From NCBI RefSeq assembly GCF_949628215.1, contig NC_134281.1, positions 44,598,512 to 44,662,511 on the forward strand: DNA of 64,000 bases, read 5' to 3'. Positions 1 to 11,345 of this stretch are shown piece after piece. Every line of letters begins with the position of its first letter. Within the stretch, counting starts at the first letter, position 1. Source of the DNA: Phalacrocorax aristotelis. Its lineage: Eukaryota; Chordata; Aves; Suliformes; Phalacrocoracidae. Under the pieces are notes generated by a model, which was given only the letters and a program-made list of their open reading frames with translations, was not told the origin of the DNA and made no database searches. The position numbers and the translations under genes are program-made.

Positions 1-2087
1 TGAAAATCTGTTGTGTTTCTGAAGAACTCTTTGCAAGAGGAATCCAAATGGAGTAGATGAAAATAGCTCATCCTGACATACAATCCACCATTAATGGCAG
101 AAGGAGCTGGGTTTTTTACTTTTTTTTTGACTCTCCCAGCAAAATCAATTGTCAACTCTGGTATGTATATATATCCACCCAACTCCTTGTCTCACTGGCT
201 GATATTAAGTGTGTGCTTCTTGGATGGACACATGAGAGCAGCAACACCTGGACTGCAAGAAAATCCAGTTATGGCCATGTAAAATCCACAGCTATAGGCT
301 GCTCTGACTTTTTTTGGGTTCATGCTGTTATGAGAGGAGAAATATGAGTCCAACTTTGTCCTTTGTCCTTTTTCCTCCATCAACAGGAGGGAAATACAAT
401 CAAGTCTCTGGTTCTGCTTATCTCTGGTGCTTACGGTCTTTTGGAGCACCTCTTTCTCCCTACACCATTGGGGAAAACAAGGTTGTGCCCAGTGAAGTGG
501 CTGCATTATGCTGTTTGCTTGTGCTGCCTTTACTGTAGTTGTTGTCTTTTCCAGACTCTCAAGGCAAAACTTTTTCATGGCACTAGAAGGAACAAAATCT
601 CCAAGAAGAAAGGCAGAAGGAGTTTTCATCTGCAGACAGTTACGAAATTGCAAAAGGCCTGCATAAATACAAATGGTAGGAGAGTCTGCAGGTGAAGTAG
701 AGATCAAACAGCAGCAGCAATGTAGGAGAGGATGTTCTGTTCTTTGGCCAATTTCCCACTGGGAGAATATAACTTGCAGACAGCAAGAATAAATGGAGAT
801 CTTCATTTCTGCTGCAGTGCTAAACTGCTTTTAGCGACTGACTGGGCATGCAGAGAACTGAAGAAAAAAGGTGTGTTTGAAGAGGGGAAAAAACAAATGA
901 AGTGGAAATCACCTCATAACATATCCTTATCATACTGCAGATTCTGTTCAGCTATAGATAAGATGACAGCCTTTCTGTGTAAGACAGTATTTGTTCATAT
1001 ATTTGAGTATTTAAATAATTTGCCTTAAGGAGGACATGAATTTCAGTATGATTTATACTGACCCACAAAATCAAACAAGTTAAACTACTAAAGGCCAGCA
1101 CATTAAAAAAAAATCGTTCTAGAAACACTTTAAAATACTAAAATTGGGAAATGAAGGCAAGATGAAATTCCAGTTCTACTCTACGACACTGTCTTAGAGA
1201 TCACTACAAAGGCCCATTCAGCCAAAGATCACACTTGCATTGGAGGAAGTCCTCTTTATGCACTGTTAATTACTTCAACAATCTATAAAATTAATGGCTA
1301 CGTGAACCACATTTATAGAGATTATATTTCAGATATTATTTACATTTAACAGAATATCCTTTGTTAGTAATTACTAGATTTATGAACTGTTTGGAACAAA
1401 ATGGGCACACCCTAGGGAACCTGCTTTAGTCTCACAAATGCACCACAGACGTGGATACACATCACTCATTCAGTCTGATGCTGCAGAACTGCACCAAGGG
1501 AGAGGCTTTTCACCGCCCTTTTCAGTTTTCCTAAATCCTGCATTTTGTATTCTTGCAAAGGAGACAAGGGAGGACACTGCAGCCAAGCTCCTTTCCCCGC
1601 GGGTGGGAGACCAGAACCACTTGGAGGACTCAATGTTCCTCACTGTCGTGCATCTTCAGGCTCTCCCAGCCTGACACTATTCATTACTTCTACTTGAACA
1701 TGCAAGGCACATCCAAAACAAAGATCTGGGCAGCTCAGATGTGAAGGACACTTCTCTGCCTGCCAAACACCAGAGGCCAAGGCAAGCCACATCTCCAGCT
1801 TCACCTAAGAGATCTGCCACCCACAGACAACCTTGTCAGTTTAAGGTATTCATTTTTAAAGGAAAAAAAAAAAGGTGATCTGTCTTCTTTTTTACTAGAA
1901 ATTGCCATTTTTGTGACTGTTTATGCTGCCACGGCTAACTTCACAAGTTTGACAAGCTAGAAAGGAAATGGAAATCTTTCTGGATTAAAACAATGGGAAG
2001 AAAACATACTATCAGCCATTTGTTAAGATACTTGAGACCACATCCAGCCCCTGTTGGTCAAAACTGCCAGGAGACAAGATGGTTGTT
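1..2087. other. Unique non-coding sequence, nothing recognised
   Basis: I see no gene, RNA or named repeat here. A 204-codon minus-strand open frame covers 192-806, but its predicted protein has no recognisable domain and is rich in Cys, Ser and Leu, as chance frames often are. Short A-runs near 1107 and 1862 are the only simple-sequence features. Confidence 0.7.
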
Positions 2088-2221
2088 TCATTTCACTTGG
2101 GGGAAACTGAGGCACGGAGCAGGACAAAGTGCCCTGCCCAAGGTCAAGATGGAGGTCTGTCCCCAGGGAGAAGGCTGAATTCGAGTCTTGCAGTTTCCCA
2201 TGCGCTAAGGTCTGGCTCAAC
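2088..2221 (-). mobile_element. MIR-type tRNA-derived SINE fragment
   Basis: Read on the plus strand, this stretch gives the reverse complement of the MIR layout in order. It starts with the 'ggggaaactgaggca' block near 2100, then 'gcccaaggtca' near 2136, then 'gaattcgagtc' near 2177, which corresponds to the internal Pol III B-box region of MIR. The order and spacing of three blocks make chance similarity unlikely. It is diverged by substitutions and small indels, as expected for a repeat that stopped moving early in amniote history. The ends are approximate. Confidence 0.83.
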
Positions 2222-4170
2222 TGTCCTTTCTGTGTGTTTATAACACTAGCTTGGAAAAGACTGAGCAGAAAAGCCCGTTTTCACTATCATCTCCCTTGTG
2301 TGATTGCAGCATCACCCTCCTGACCAACCCCAGCCGATGCTGTTAGGTTAGGAGCACAGCTGCTCTTATCCTAGATTCCCCACGTCAGGTCCCCAAGGAC
2401 AGATTAAGAAAGAATCAAAGCACAGTGACAACAGCAAAGTCATGGGTCAACCCAGCCCTTTGCTGTGGCTTTTCTTAGAAGACCTGTCAAACTGAGCCCT
2501 CAGCTAAAGACTCCACTGTCTTCTTCCAAGGTGCAGCTCTGCAAACCTTGCCCCAGCAGCCCTCCTGCAGGCAGTGGAGATGAAAGGCATGGTTGCAGGC
2601 TGAGCCCAAAACGAGCTCTCACCTTCCTCTTCTGTAGTGCTGAGGGAGTACTGCACAATATGTGATTTCACCTTTCTTCCACCTCATGGTACATTCATGA
2701 AGATAGGTATGAATGCAACACGTGTGATTTTTGCCCTTCACATCAGAGAGCTTTGTCACATAGTTGTGACTGGGCACAGCATCCGTGTTGTATTTGTGTT
2801 TGGACCTGTTTGGGGAAGCTGCCAAGTTACTTCCGAACTACATACTTGCCTCATCAGCTTTTAAATTTGGTTTCCAAATGTAGCTATGTGACCTTGAAAC
2901 TAACATTTATTGGGCTTCCAGAGCAGTAAAATTAGCACTTGGATATTAGCAGAAAGTTAACCTCAAATGGGCACAACTGAACCAACATTACGTAAAAAAC
3001 TGGGATACCATGTACGCACGGTACACGCAGCACTGGTCACTGCATCAGCCCTGCTTCAGCAAACTCTGTGAACACAAAACAAAGAGCAGAAAGAAAACTA
3101 ATGCTTTAAGGTCCTGGTCCTTGTGGCTGCATTTTGGGTTTACCACAGAAACCTCCCACAGAGGCTATACAGTAAAGAGCATAGTGCATCTTTCATCCTG
3201 ATATGAACTGTGTTATGTTATATGGATCCAGGTGCAATTTAACTACATGCTGTATGTGGTAGAAAACCTGGGTAATCTATGTGCACAGTGTCATGCAGGA
3301 AGACTGATTACCTTTAATACCTGTAGTGGCGAAAAGGTGGCAAGGGTTGGGGAGGGGACCCAAGAGCTGCTTTCCAGGTGCTCAGGAACCCCCTGCTTCA
3401 CTGACCCCACTTGGGGTGGATTTGGATTTCTTTGAGTAGATCCAGACCTGAACTTGGGTTGTCCAAGTAGAGCTTTACTGCTTCCAGCCACCAGCTCACG
3501 TCATCCTTAAGAAACTCCACCTTTCATTTCGATGTTAAGTATTTCTAGTGCACTGTCTACACTAAAATCATTACACTTCCACCTGTATCAAAGCCATTTA
3601 TATATGAAGGCTTGAATTAGCTCCCTGGATGGTGGTGCCCAGGAGATGGTCACACACATGCCTTGAGAGCCAAGTCAGCCTAGGCGTTAGGTCCTTGAAT
3701 CTGCCTCCCCTGAAATCAGTAGCAGGTCAGCATCAACACCTTTGTAAGGCTAACAGGGCAGACAGATCCTTGGCTGCAGGGAGGATACATCCACCCAAGT
3801 GCACTGGTGTCCAGGACCCACATTACCAGTAGGACCAGTCACCCACTCCTTTTTATAGAAGCTTCTAGCAAAAAGGAGTAAAGAAAGATCTTGCTAAGGA
3901 CAAGGTAAAAAAATATTTTACATTTAGATCTCTTTTTTCAGTCAAGAAAATTTCCTCCTGTCTGCCTGAAATCTTCCAAGATTAAGAACTTCTTTTGCTA
4001 TCTCTTCCCCCATCTGTGATATAGAAGTAAATCTTCTTCCTTAAATGTCTCTCCCTCTTGACTCATCTCATACATTCTTTCACTTGGAGATCCAGATTCT
4101 CATCCGTTCCAGGCCTCTTTCCATCCCAGACTCTTTGGGAAGAATTTTCTTCTCTTAGTAAAGAGCTGAA
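2222..4170. other. Non-coding sequence, mostly unrecognised
   Basis: Apart from a possible MIR remnant near 2.9 kb, I recognise nothing. From about 3920 the plus strand becomes strongly pyrimidine-rich and leads into the TCTCT array. Open frames are short and lack domains. Confidence 0.6.
2870..2950 (+). mobile_element. Possible MIR SINE remnant
   Basis: The phrase 'tagctatgtgaccttg' near 2881 matches the conserved MIR core ('agctgtgtgaccttgg'). It is followed, at about the right distance, by a weak equivalent of the 'tgtaaaat' block. Only this short core is recognisable, so a chance match is possible. Confidence 0.4.
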
Positions 4171-4265
4171 TCTCTTCTCTTCTCTTCTCTTCTCTTCTCT
4201 TCTCTTCTCTTCTCTTCTCTTCTCTTCTCTTCTCTTCTCTTCTCTTCTCTTCTCTTCTCTTCTCT
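4171..4265 (+). repeat. Pentanucleotide microsatellite (TCTCT)19
   Basis: Nineteen uninterrupted copies of TCTCT run from 4171 to 4265, ending in 'ttcct'. The unit is a mirror-symmetric polypyrimidine, so the array could form intramolecular triplex DNA. It also creates a spurious plus-strand frame (4058-4417) translating to a Leu-Phe-Ser-Ser periodic peptide, which is not a gene. The perfect copies suggest recent expansion and probable length polymorphism. Confidence 0.98.
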
Positions 4266-5239
4266 TTCCTTACTATCCCAGATCAGGCCCACACCTTCCT
4301 CCTGGATCTATTAATTATCCTCCCATTGCACACTCTCATTTCCCTCTGTTCTCATTTCCCTTCTGTTGCATTCAGGTTTCCACCTGCCAGATTCCCATTT
4401 CTGACAATTTTATTTAGACTCTTTATTTTTACCCATATTATCCCTGCCTCTTTTGGCTGGTATTTTTCAGATTGGACAAACTACCCATTTCTTTCATTTC
4501 AAACACAGGCAGGTGTTTCATGTCTCATATAAAACTGTGTGCATGTGCCTGAGTTTGTACTAATATAGATGTATATGGAAGCCAAAGCTTGTATTTCCAA
4601 CCAGGAGCAAAAGCACAATAATCTTTCCCTTTTCACATCCACTCAACGGCAACTCCATTTAAGGAACAATAATTTAGGGAGTGAATGCATAAACCAACTC
4701 CAATTTATTCTCATATGATGGGAAAGTGGGGAAAGGGAGAAATAAAATTCCTCCCTTCCCCATCTGGGCACAAAGTGCTATAGAGAAATGTGACTCACAC
4801 ACCATGGTCTGACTGAGAACCACTGAGGTGGATGACAGCTTTTCTAACTCTTTCTGTGTCCCACTCTGAATGCTAAGACCTGAGCCTGCTATTGCAGGTA
4901 TTGCAGGTCCAGAGACCTTTGGAGACCTGCTGGTTCTCCTCACTGTGGACAGGATCCAATGAGGCAGGTAACCTGCTCCCTGACCAGCTTGCAAACTCCA
5001 CTCCAGAAAAGTATCAGCTGTATCCTGGACACCAAGATTCACTTTTGGACAAAGATTATAAATAGCTTGCTTTAAAGCAGCACGTAAAATCAGTTACCAT
5101 TAACCATTTTTAATAGCACAGAAGGCTTCAAAACAGCAGTTGAAGGAAAGGGTAATTAAAGACATAAATATATATGGGAACCGGGATAGAGTACAACTTT
5201 GGGATTTGCCAAAGACAGATATTCATTTCACATCTGGCT
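4266..5239. other. Non-coding sequence, pyrimidine-rich at its start
   Basis: The T/C bias continues to about 4510 and then fades. I recognise no gene or named repeat. A 122-codon minus-strand frame (4674-5042) has no recognisable domain. Confidence 0.6.
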
Positions 5240-5770
5240 TCTTTACTAGAGGTTTCCTAGAGGACATACAGTGAATCCAATTGATCCAGACTTCAGTAAA
5301 GTATGTCACACAGGGCCACATGGAAAATGGCTCTTTACAGGAAAAAATAGGAATTTGTATAAGATCTGAAAAGTACATGAAGTGTTGATTTGTATGAAAG
5401 GAAACACATTATGTGAAAAGGAAATTGTTCAACTAAAGTAAATTACTCATGGAAGTCTGCAGTGTTGGGTCTTAGGAATTTATCTTGCCGGGTATTCTCA
5501 TTACTGACCATGGCACATAAGGTAAGAGATATGCTAATGAAACTTGCTGATGACCCCAATTTCAGAGGTACTGTAAACAGAGAGGAGAATAAGAAGGTTA
5601 ACACAAACTGGATGATCTTGAGATAAGAAGTGACAGAAAATGCACAGAAATTTTTGGTGCAAGGTGTGAGGCAACATATGACTGTAGCCTCACTGAAGTG
5701 GAAAGACCTGGGAGCACTGAATAACCCTTCCAGTAGACAGAGGGAAGTGATAACACTGTTGTGCTGGAGT
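5240..5770 (+). mobile_element. Decayed CR1-type LINE fragment, reverse-transcriptase region
   Basis: CR1 is a non-LTR retrotransposon whose ORF2 encodes endonuclease and reverse transcriptase. Near 5287 'gacttcagtaaag' fits the conserved D-F-S-K segment upstream of the active site. Near 5455 'ggaagtctgcag' and the following 'ggtcttagga' fit the G-V/S-Q-G-S-V-L-G segment. At 5540-5557 the codons read K-L-A-D-D-P, a degraded form of the F-A-D-D catalytic box. At 5699-5717 'gtggaaagacctgggagcactg' fits the K-D-L-G-V-L segment. The order matches CR1 ORF2. Frameshifts and stops break the frame, and neither a 5' region nor a 3' tail is present, so this is an old, immobile fragment. Boundaries are approximate. 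Confidence 0.72.
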
Positions 5771-7340
5771 GATGAGTCCAGGGGTACGTAAGGAAGGTAA
5801 ATTAACAGTGCAACACATGAAAGGAAGGTCTCTGGGATTAGCAGAAGGGGGAAGCGCTTTCAGGAGCAGAAACCAGAGGAGAATGGCCTGCTTACAAGGA
5901 GAGCAAAGACACTCCTTGACTGCAATCCTCACACTCCTCCAGCGACAGGAAAGGAGAAGAGTGAATAAGCTAAAAAACAGCACTGGAGCATAGGGATATG
6001 AATGGGCTGGAGGAAATCTGGGCTGTAAATTAAGAGGCTCAGTGACAGCTTTGCACAATGAACATACAGGCAAACAGCCCTTAACTGATTTCAGCATGGA
6101 GCTTGCACGGTTAGTGAATGTTTATGGGATTTCATTCTCTAAGATAGCAGTGGCCTGGCCTGCAAACTGCTTTGCAACAGCTTAGTACTCAATCTAATTT
6201 AAATACTAAAATTTCCCAAAATGAAGTGTTTTGTCCTTGCTTTGTTAAAGGTCTCTTCTCCAAAACAGACCTCTGAAAGAGAGGAAAGGCCTCTCTCTCA
6301 GGGTGAGACCAATGGGTATTGTACTTCTTGACTCCAACACCCGTAATGACCATTAAAATGAACAGGCAAGTTACTGAGGCAGAGGAAACAGTAGTCAGCC
6401 ACAATTGCTCCTCTTGGCTAATGAAAGATGACTGATGAATTTTTGTACCTCAAATTAAATGTGGTTTAAATGAAACAATGGGCTTAAAGTACATAGGTCA
6501 GAAAACCTTGAAGTGCCTAATGCTCTACCTGGGAATAATAAGGCAAAAGCTCTAACAGCGTGCTAAACTTAAAGATACTTGTTTTGGTCATCAGCCCATC
6601 AGTGAAGGACCAGAATCTCTTCCCACTGATACTAGCTTTCCGCGATGGCATTTGCACGGTCACCTGAACCCAGGCATTAGCTGTATATGCTCTTCTGGTA
6701 GAAATGTCCCATGTTTCATAGGTAAGCAGCAGCTCTTGGGGTAGGATGTGCAGCACATGAAAAGGATGAGCACCCTGGGAAGTGGGAGGCTTTGCAGACC
6801 TGGTTTCTCAAAGGCCCTGCTAACAGTTTGTGAGAGATCCCAACAACAGGAACCATTGAGGCTCTGTGTCTGCAGGCAGGCAGGTTCACGAAGCCATCCA
6901 AACAGCCGGGTAAGCATCAGTAAGGGAGGTTAACAGCAAACATAAGGTTCCCCCCAAAAGCCATGGAGTACATTAACACCAGGAACACGTTAAAATCAAA
7001 AGCGAGCAGCATCATGAAAAAAGGTGGTAAGAAGCCAAAGTTGGGCAAGGTTTGTACATACAGAGCAAGTCCAAATCCCTATCTTTCCATGATTTGACAT
7101 CTTAGAGGGAAACAGACTTTTTTTCTGCTTTTAAAGAAAAAACATTCCCTGGAGTCAATGCGGCCTAAATATCCCAGCATCCTGTTATTGTATCCAGTTC
7201 AGGAAGTGCAACCGAGGCCCTCGGTCTGTAATTGGGGCCACATGGATGTCCCTGTGCTCGCACTGAAATGGCCTGACTTCTCCAGCCCAGCCATCTGGCT
7301 CCAGGTGAGAGCTGAGCCGAGGTACCCAAGCTGCTGCACA
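5771..7340. other. Non-coding sequence, possible faint continuation of CR1
   Basis: The first 200-300 bases may be further decayed CR1 sequence, but I cannot align them convincingly. The rest shows no recognised feature. Open frames are all under 90 codons on both strands, except a 135-codon minus-strand frame antisense to the LINE remnant. Confidence 0.5.
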
Positions 7341-7485
7341 ACCCCTTCGCTGTGACCTTGGGCAAGAAACGCTGACTCTTTATCTCAGTTCCCCACCTGC
7401 AAAACTGGGGTAATCATGCATTCCTTCATCCAGCTCTTGTCTGCTTAGCTCTTCAGAGCTGGGAATGCATGTACTAGATGAATGT
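7341..7485 (+). mobile_element. MIR-type SINE fragment
   Basis: 'gctgtgaccttgggcaag' at about 7350 is an almost exact MIR core. It is followed in order by 'ctcagttccccacctgcaaa' near 7385 and 'actggggtaatcatgc' near 7404, matching the MIR blocks 'cctcagtttcc...ctgtaaaatggggataat'. The 5' tRNA-like head is not clearly preserved. Confidence 0.8.
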
Positions 7486-7750
7486 GTGAGAGGACCCCAA
7501 TTTTGGCTAAGGCAACTGAGTGCTGCAGTAATTATACATATAATAGAAAATGAGTTCTATTATATAAATTATTATAATCAAGAATCAGTGGCTATTCTCC
7601 TGAAAAGTCCCAGTGCTTAGTGTTTTCATGTTTTTGTTTTTGGAACAGACTAATCACTTTCACATCATAAACAAATAATAGTTTTAATAGATTCCACATT
7701 TGTGGAACTTTTACAGCTAACATGCAGCAAAACTCTTGTCCTCCACAGGC

Positions 7751-7781
7751 TTTCTTTTTTTTTCTTTTTTTTTTTTTTTTT
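7751..7781 (+). repeat. Poly-T tract
   Basis: A T-rich run with two interrupting C residues ends in about 17 consecutive Ts. It could be the antisense of a retroposon poly-A tail, but nothing recognisable flanks it. Confidence 0.9.
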
Positions 7782-10700
7782 CTGAAATAGCAAAATATAT
7801 TCTGTAGTAAATTAAGTGCGATTCACGTGGCATTTTGTATGAACGCACTGTGGATGTGGCCTATGAAACAAGCTTTGTTAGATTTCTGTAGCCCTTATGT
7901 TCCATTTTTGTGCTTATAATTCCAAATATGTTTTTGCTGCAATTTCATGTAAGGAACAACAGGGCAGCCTTTCTCTGTCTAATATAACACCTATGAATTC
8001 CCATCAATGCAAGTAACAGATGGGGAGGAGTCGGATGCTGCCCTGCCATCCACACAGGCTGCGTGCTTCCACCCTGCTCAAGGGCAGAGTAAGTGAGCGC
8101 AGAAGCCAACCCTCTTAAAGGCATGTGTAATCTTTCACAGGCGAGTTCAACTCTTGCTGAACCTTTAGGACTCATAAATTAAAGTCTGCATTTCTCTGTT
8201 GTGCTCATACCCATCCTAGTCTCAGGCAGAGGCTGAGAGCAGCTTCCGAGAGCGCAGGAGGCAGCGATATCCTCCGGTGGGATGAACCTTGGGGAACTCC
8301 TGCAGCTGAGGTGGCCTCGCTCTGTGCAAGCTCAGCGCTACCACTGAACTTCTGTATTACTTGTTGTATTCGGTATCTCTGCATCTGTTTGAAAAATGCA
8401 GCCTTCTGCAGAAAGGCTCAGCTTAAGGCGACTCAGTCCAAAGAAAGCCTCTGTTGGATGATTTTGCTTATCAAGCCCAGAAATCCCAGCTACAGAACCT
8501 CTGCTGCTGTGAAAAAACCCAGCACTTTGAGTAATATGTGCCTAACATAAAACATACTGGACTGAGAGGCCCAGAGAAAGGTGGTGGAGACAAGATTAAT
8601 GGTTTTAACTGGGAGTGAAATCCAGTAATTAAGTAGTGACCCATGACACTTGAGAAGCAGTAACAGTTTGTTGACCACAAGAATGATTGCTCAGAGCGCC
8701 TTCTTAATGTTGTAAATGTGAAAATGATTTACAGCACAACCAACAGGGAAAAAAAAGCAAGCTAGCAAGCAGACACGATTGACATTAATAATTGTTCCTG
8801 ACTGCATACATATGTGGAGGTAAGAAAGTAGAAATACTTTTGGTGTGTAGCATGGTAGCAATATATCAAAATTACTAACAGCAAAGGGCTCAAACTCCTT
8901 GAGCTGAGATGATTAAAAAGCATGCAAACACCATTCATAACACTGAAACAATCAAGAAGTCTGAAAGGGATGAAGGCTCCACTTCAGTTTTCAGTAGGGC
9001 TTGTTTGCCTTAGATCCAGAGCCATGAGTGTATCAGAGCCTTGAGGACAGAATTAAAAACAAATTATTAATATCTAGTACAAGTCTCAGTGCACAAGCTT
9101 CTTTGCTTCTGAAGAAGACGTAGGAAGACTCTCAGGGGATTTCTGCAGCATCTGAAAGCATGAGTCAGTTCAGATTTAGCAACAAGATCTAACTGGAAGT
9201 CAACAGAGAACTACCAAAGTGTTTGAGGAGGATACAACACTTATCCTACAGTGAACTTTGCTCGCTGTGGATGGTGAAGTCCAGCCCTGCAGTGGCACCT
9301 TTTGTGGTTCTGGGAGAAGACGTGACCATCAGGATATCCTGGCTTCCTCTTTGCTTGTAAAATAGGAAGACTGTCAAGCCTTCTTCCCCTTGGCCTCATC
9401 CAGCCCCACTGGTAGTTCACCGGGGCAGGGATGGTCTCCTACAGCATGGCCCAGGGTTTGACAGTCTCACAGAGCAGGACAGTGGCTTCTCTTTCATCCC
9501 GTTGCTTTATGCTGCTACCAGGGGAAAGAAAGAGGGTTTGTGCTGCCCAAGTGTAAAGTGCCAGAGATTTGTTCTGTGCTGTTTTGGAAACGTTCCTTTT
9601 CTTTCTCAAAGAAATGGCTCTGCAGCTTGCAAGAGAGTTTGGGAAAATGGTGACATTTTCTCCTGGTGTAAACACCTGGAGGACTGGAGAATAGTCTCCT
9701 TTCCAGACACCTTTTTTGCTTTGCTTTCCTTTTGTGGATGATCACAACCTGTTGGGTCAAGGCAAAGAGGTTTTCTGAACAGACTAGGGCTATTCAGTGC
9801 ACCCCAGGGGAGCCCCCAAATCTCCCAGCACCTCCAGCCACCAGTCCTTGTGATGGCTCACCCATATCCTGTGCAAGAGACCTCATTACACTGGGATTGA
9901 AACCAGGTCCAGAGACGCCCAAAACTGGCACTGTTCAGATTTGACATTTTACACAGCCTTTAGCCAGGTCATTAAGATCAACATCAACTGATGACAAATG
10001 CACAGTGACAAAAAAGAAACAGGGTCTCTGGTCTAGCCATCTACCATGGCTTGCACTTCTGATGCCTTGCAGTACCAAGACCTGTGCCTCCCTCCCCGCC
10101 TGTCAACCCCAACAGCATTGGATTGTGACTCAGCAGCCACAGCCCAGAGCTGCTCTTCTCCCCTCTCCAAAATGAAAGGCAGTGGAGGAGATGTAGAGGG
10201 GACATGAGCAGGGGTCATAATGAGGCTGAGCAGAAGAAAGAGCAGGGCCTTGTTTCAAATGTAATTATTTTCATGCTTGGCTTTTTCGGCATCACTTAAG
10301 CCCTCTGTTCCACCATCTCCTGTTAAAAGCTGGTAGGTTTTGTTGTGTTTTTTAATATGGTCATAACCCCATTTTATATAGAAGGGAAAATGCTGGCTCC
10401 CTGTGGCTTTCATGTATTTTCATATTGGTGTAATTCAAACAATATGATGACTCAACTTGACGTCGTTTCCTGGCTGCAGTGGGGCTTGTGGTAATCGAGA
10501 GTTTAAACTTTATTGGGACGCTTGATGGAGCAGCAATATACACCACAGAGAGTCCTAATGAAGGCCAAGAGTGGACAGGCTGGCCAACTCAGCCCAGCAA
10601 GGACACTTCTTACCCCAGGTAGACACCATTCAGTCAGGTGAGCCACCCAAAAAGCTGCCAGCTCCACCTGATGCGATGCAGTCATGCAAAGGGCCACAAC

Positions 10701-11129
10701 CACCTGCATAAAGACTGAAAACAAGCCAACCCCATTCCCACTGCAATGTTCAAGAAGAAAGTAGAGGTACGAAGCATCTATGCTACTTTCTCAGCACCCT
10801 GGAAGTTGGCTTTGTGCCACCTCAAAGACATTGTGAATTCTCTTTATAATAATTCTCAGAGCATGAGAAGAGTCAGTGTTTTGTTCCAGTGAGGACAAGA
10901 AGGATTTGCAGTCTGGTTTTAATTAAAATTGCAGGAAGAAGGACGACCAAAACTTGACGAATTAAGGTTGAGAAGAGAGAAGTGAATAAAAAGTGGTGTC
11001 TTGGAAGTGCAGGACATTGGTGTGTCATTGCATTTGTGCATGTTTCCAGATGGAAGCACCTTAACACAAATGCATGTCTTTGTGTCGGGTGCATGCACAT
11101 CCCTGTACATGCACACATCTAAGAGGCAG
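7782..11129. other. Non-coding sequence with a minor CpG cluster at 8240-8335
   Basis: I see no gene or named repeat. About six CpGs fall within roughly 100 bases at 8240-8335, denser than the surroundings but short. Open frames are at most about 81 codons and carry no domains. Confidence 0.6.
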
Positions 11130-11345
11130 GACTGGTAGCACAACCTATTATTAAGCTTGCCAAACATTTCCCAATTATAAAGCCCTGTTTTCAATTGCTA
11201 ATAACTTTGTTAAACCAATTTGGGCGGCAATTTTCCATGCCAAGTGTCTGCCTTGGGCTGAATTTTTTGCTTTGCCTTCTTGTTTTTAGCCATCAGCCAA
11301 AAAACGGTTCAGCTGTTTCAGAGAAGATGGCTAGGGAAAATACAG
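11130..11345. repeat. Possible ancient interspersed repeat, family unknown
   Basis: The stretch around 'ttgggcggcaattttccatg' (about 11220) and 'aaaaaacggttcagctgtttc' (about 11300) resembles phrases seen repeatedly in amniote genomes, but I cannot name the family. It has no coding potential. It could equally be unique conserved sequence. Confidence 0.25.

Noticed and set aside
192..806. 204-aa minus-strand open frame
   Set aside because: No recognisable domain or motif, Cys/Ser/Leu-rich composition, no supporting splice or promoter context; a frame this long is plausible by chance in 64 kb.
4058..4417. 119-aa frame with Leu-Phe-Ser-Ser repeats
   Set aside because: It is produced entirely by translating the TCTCT microsatellite.
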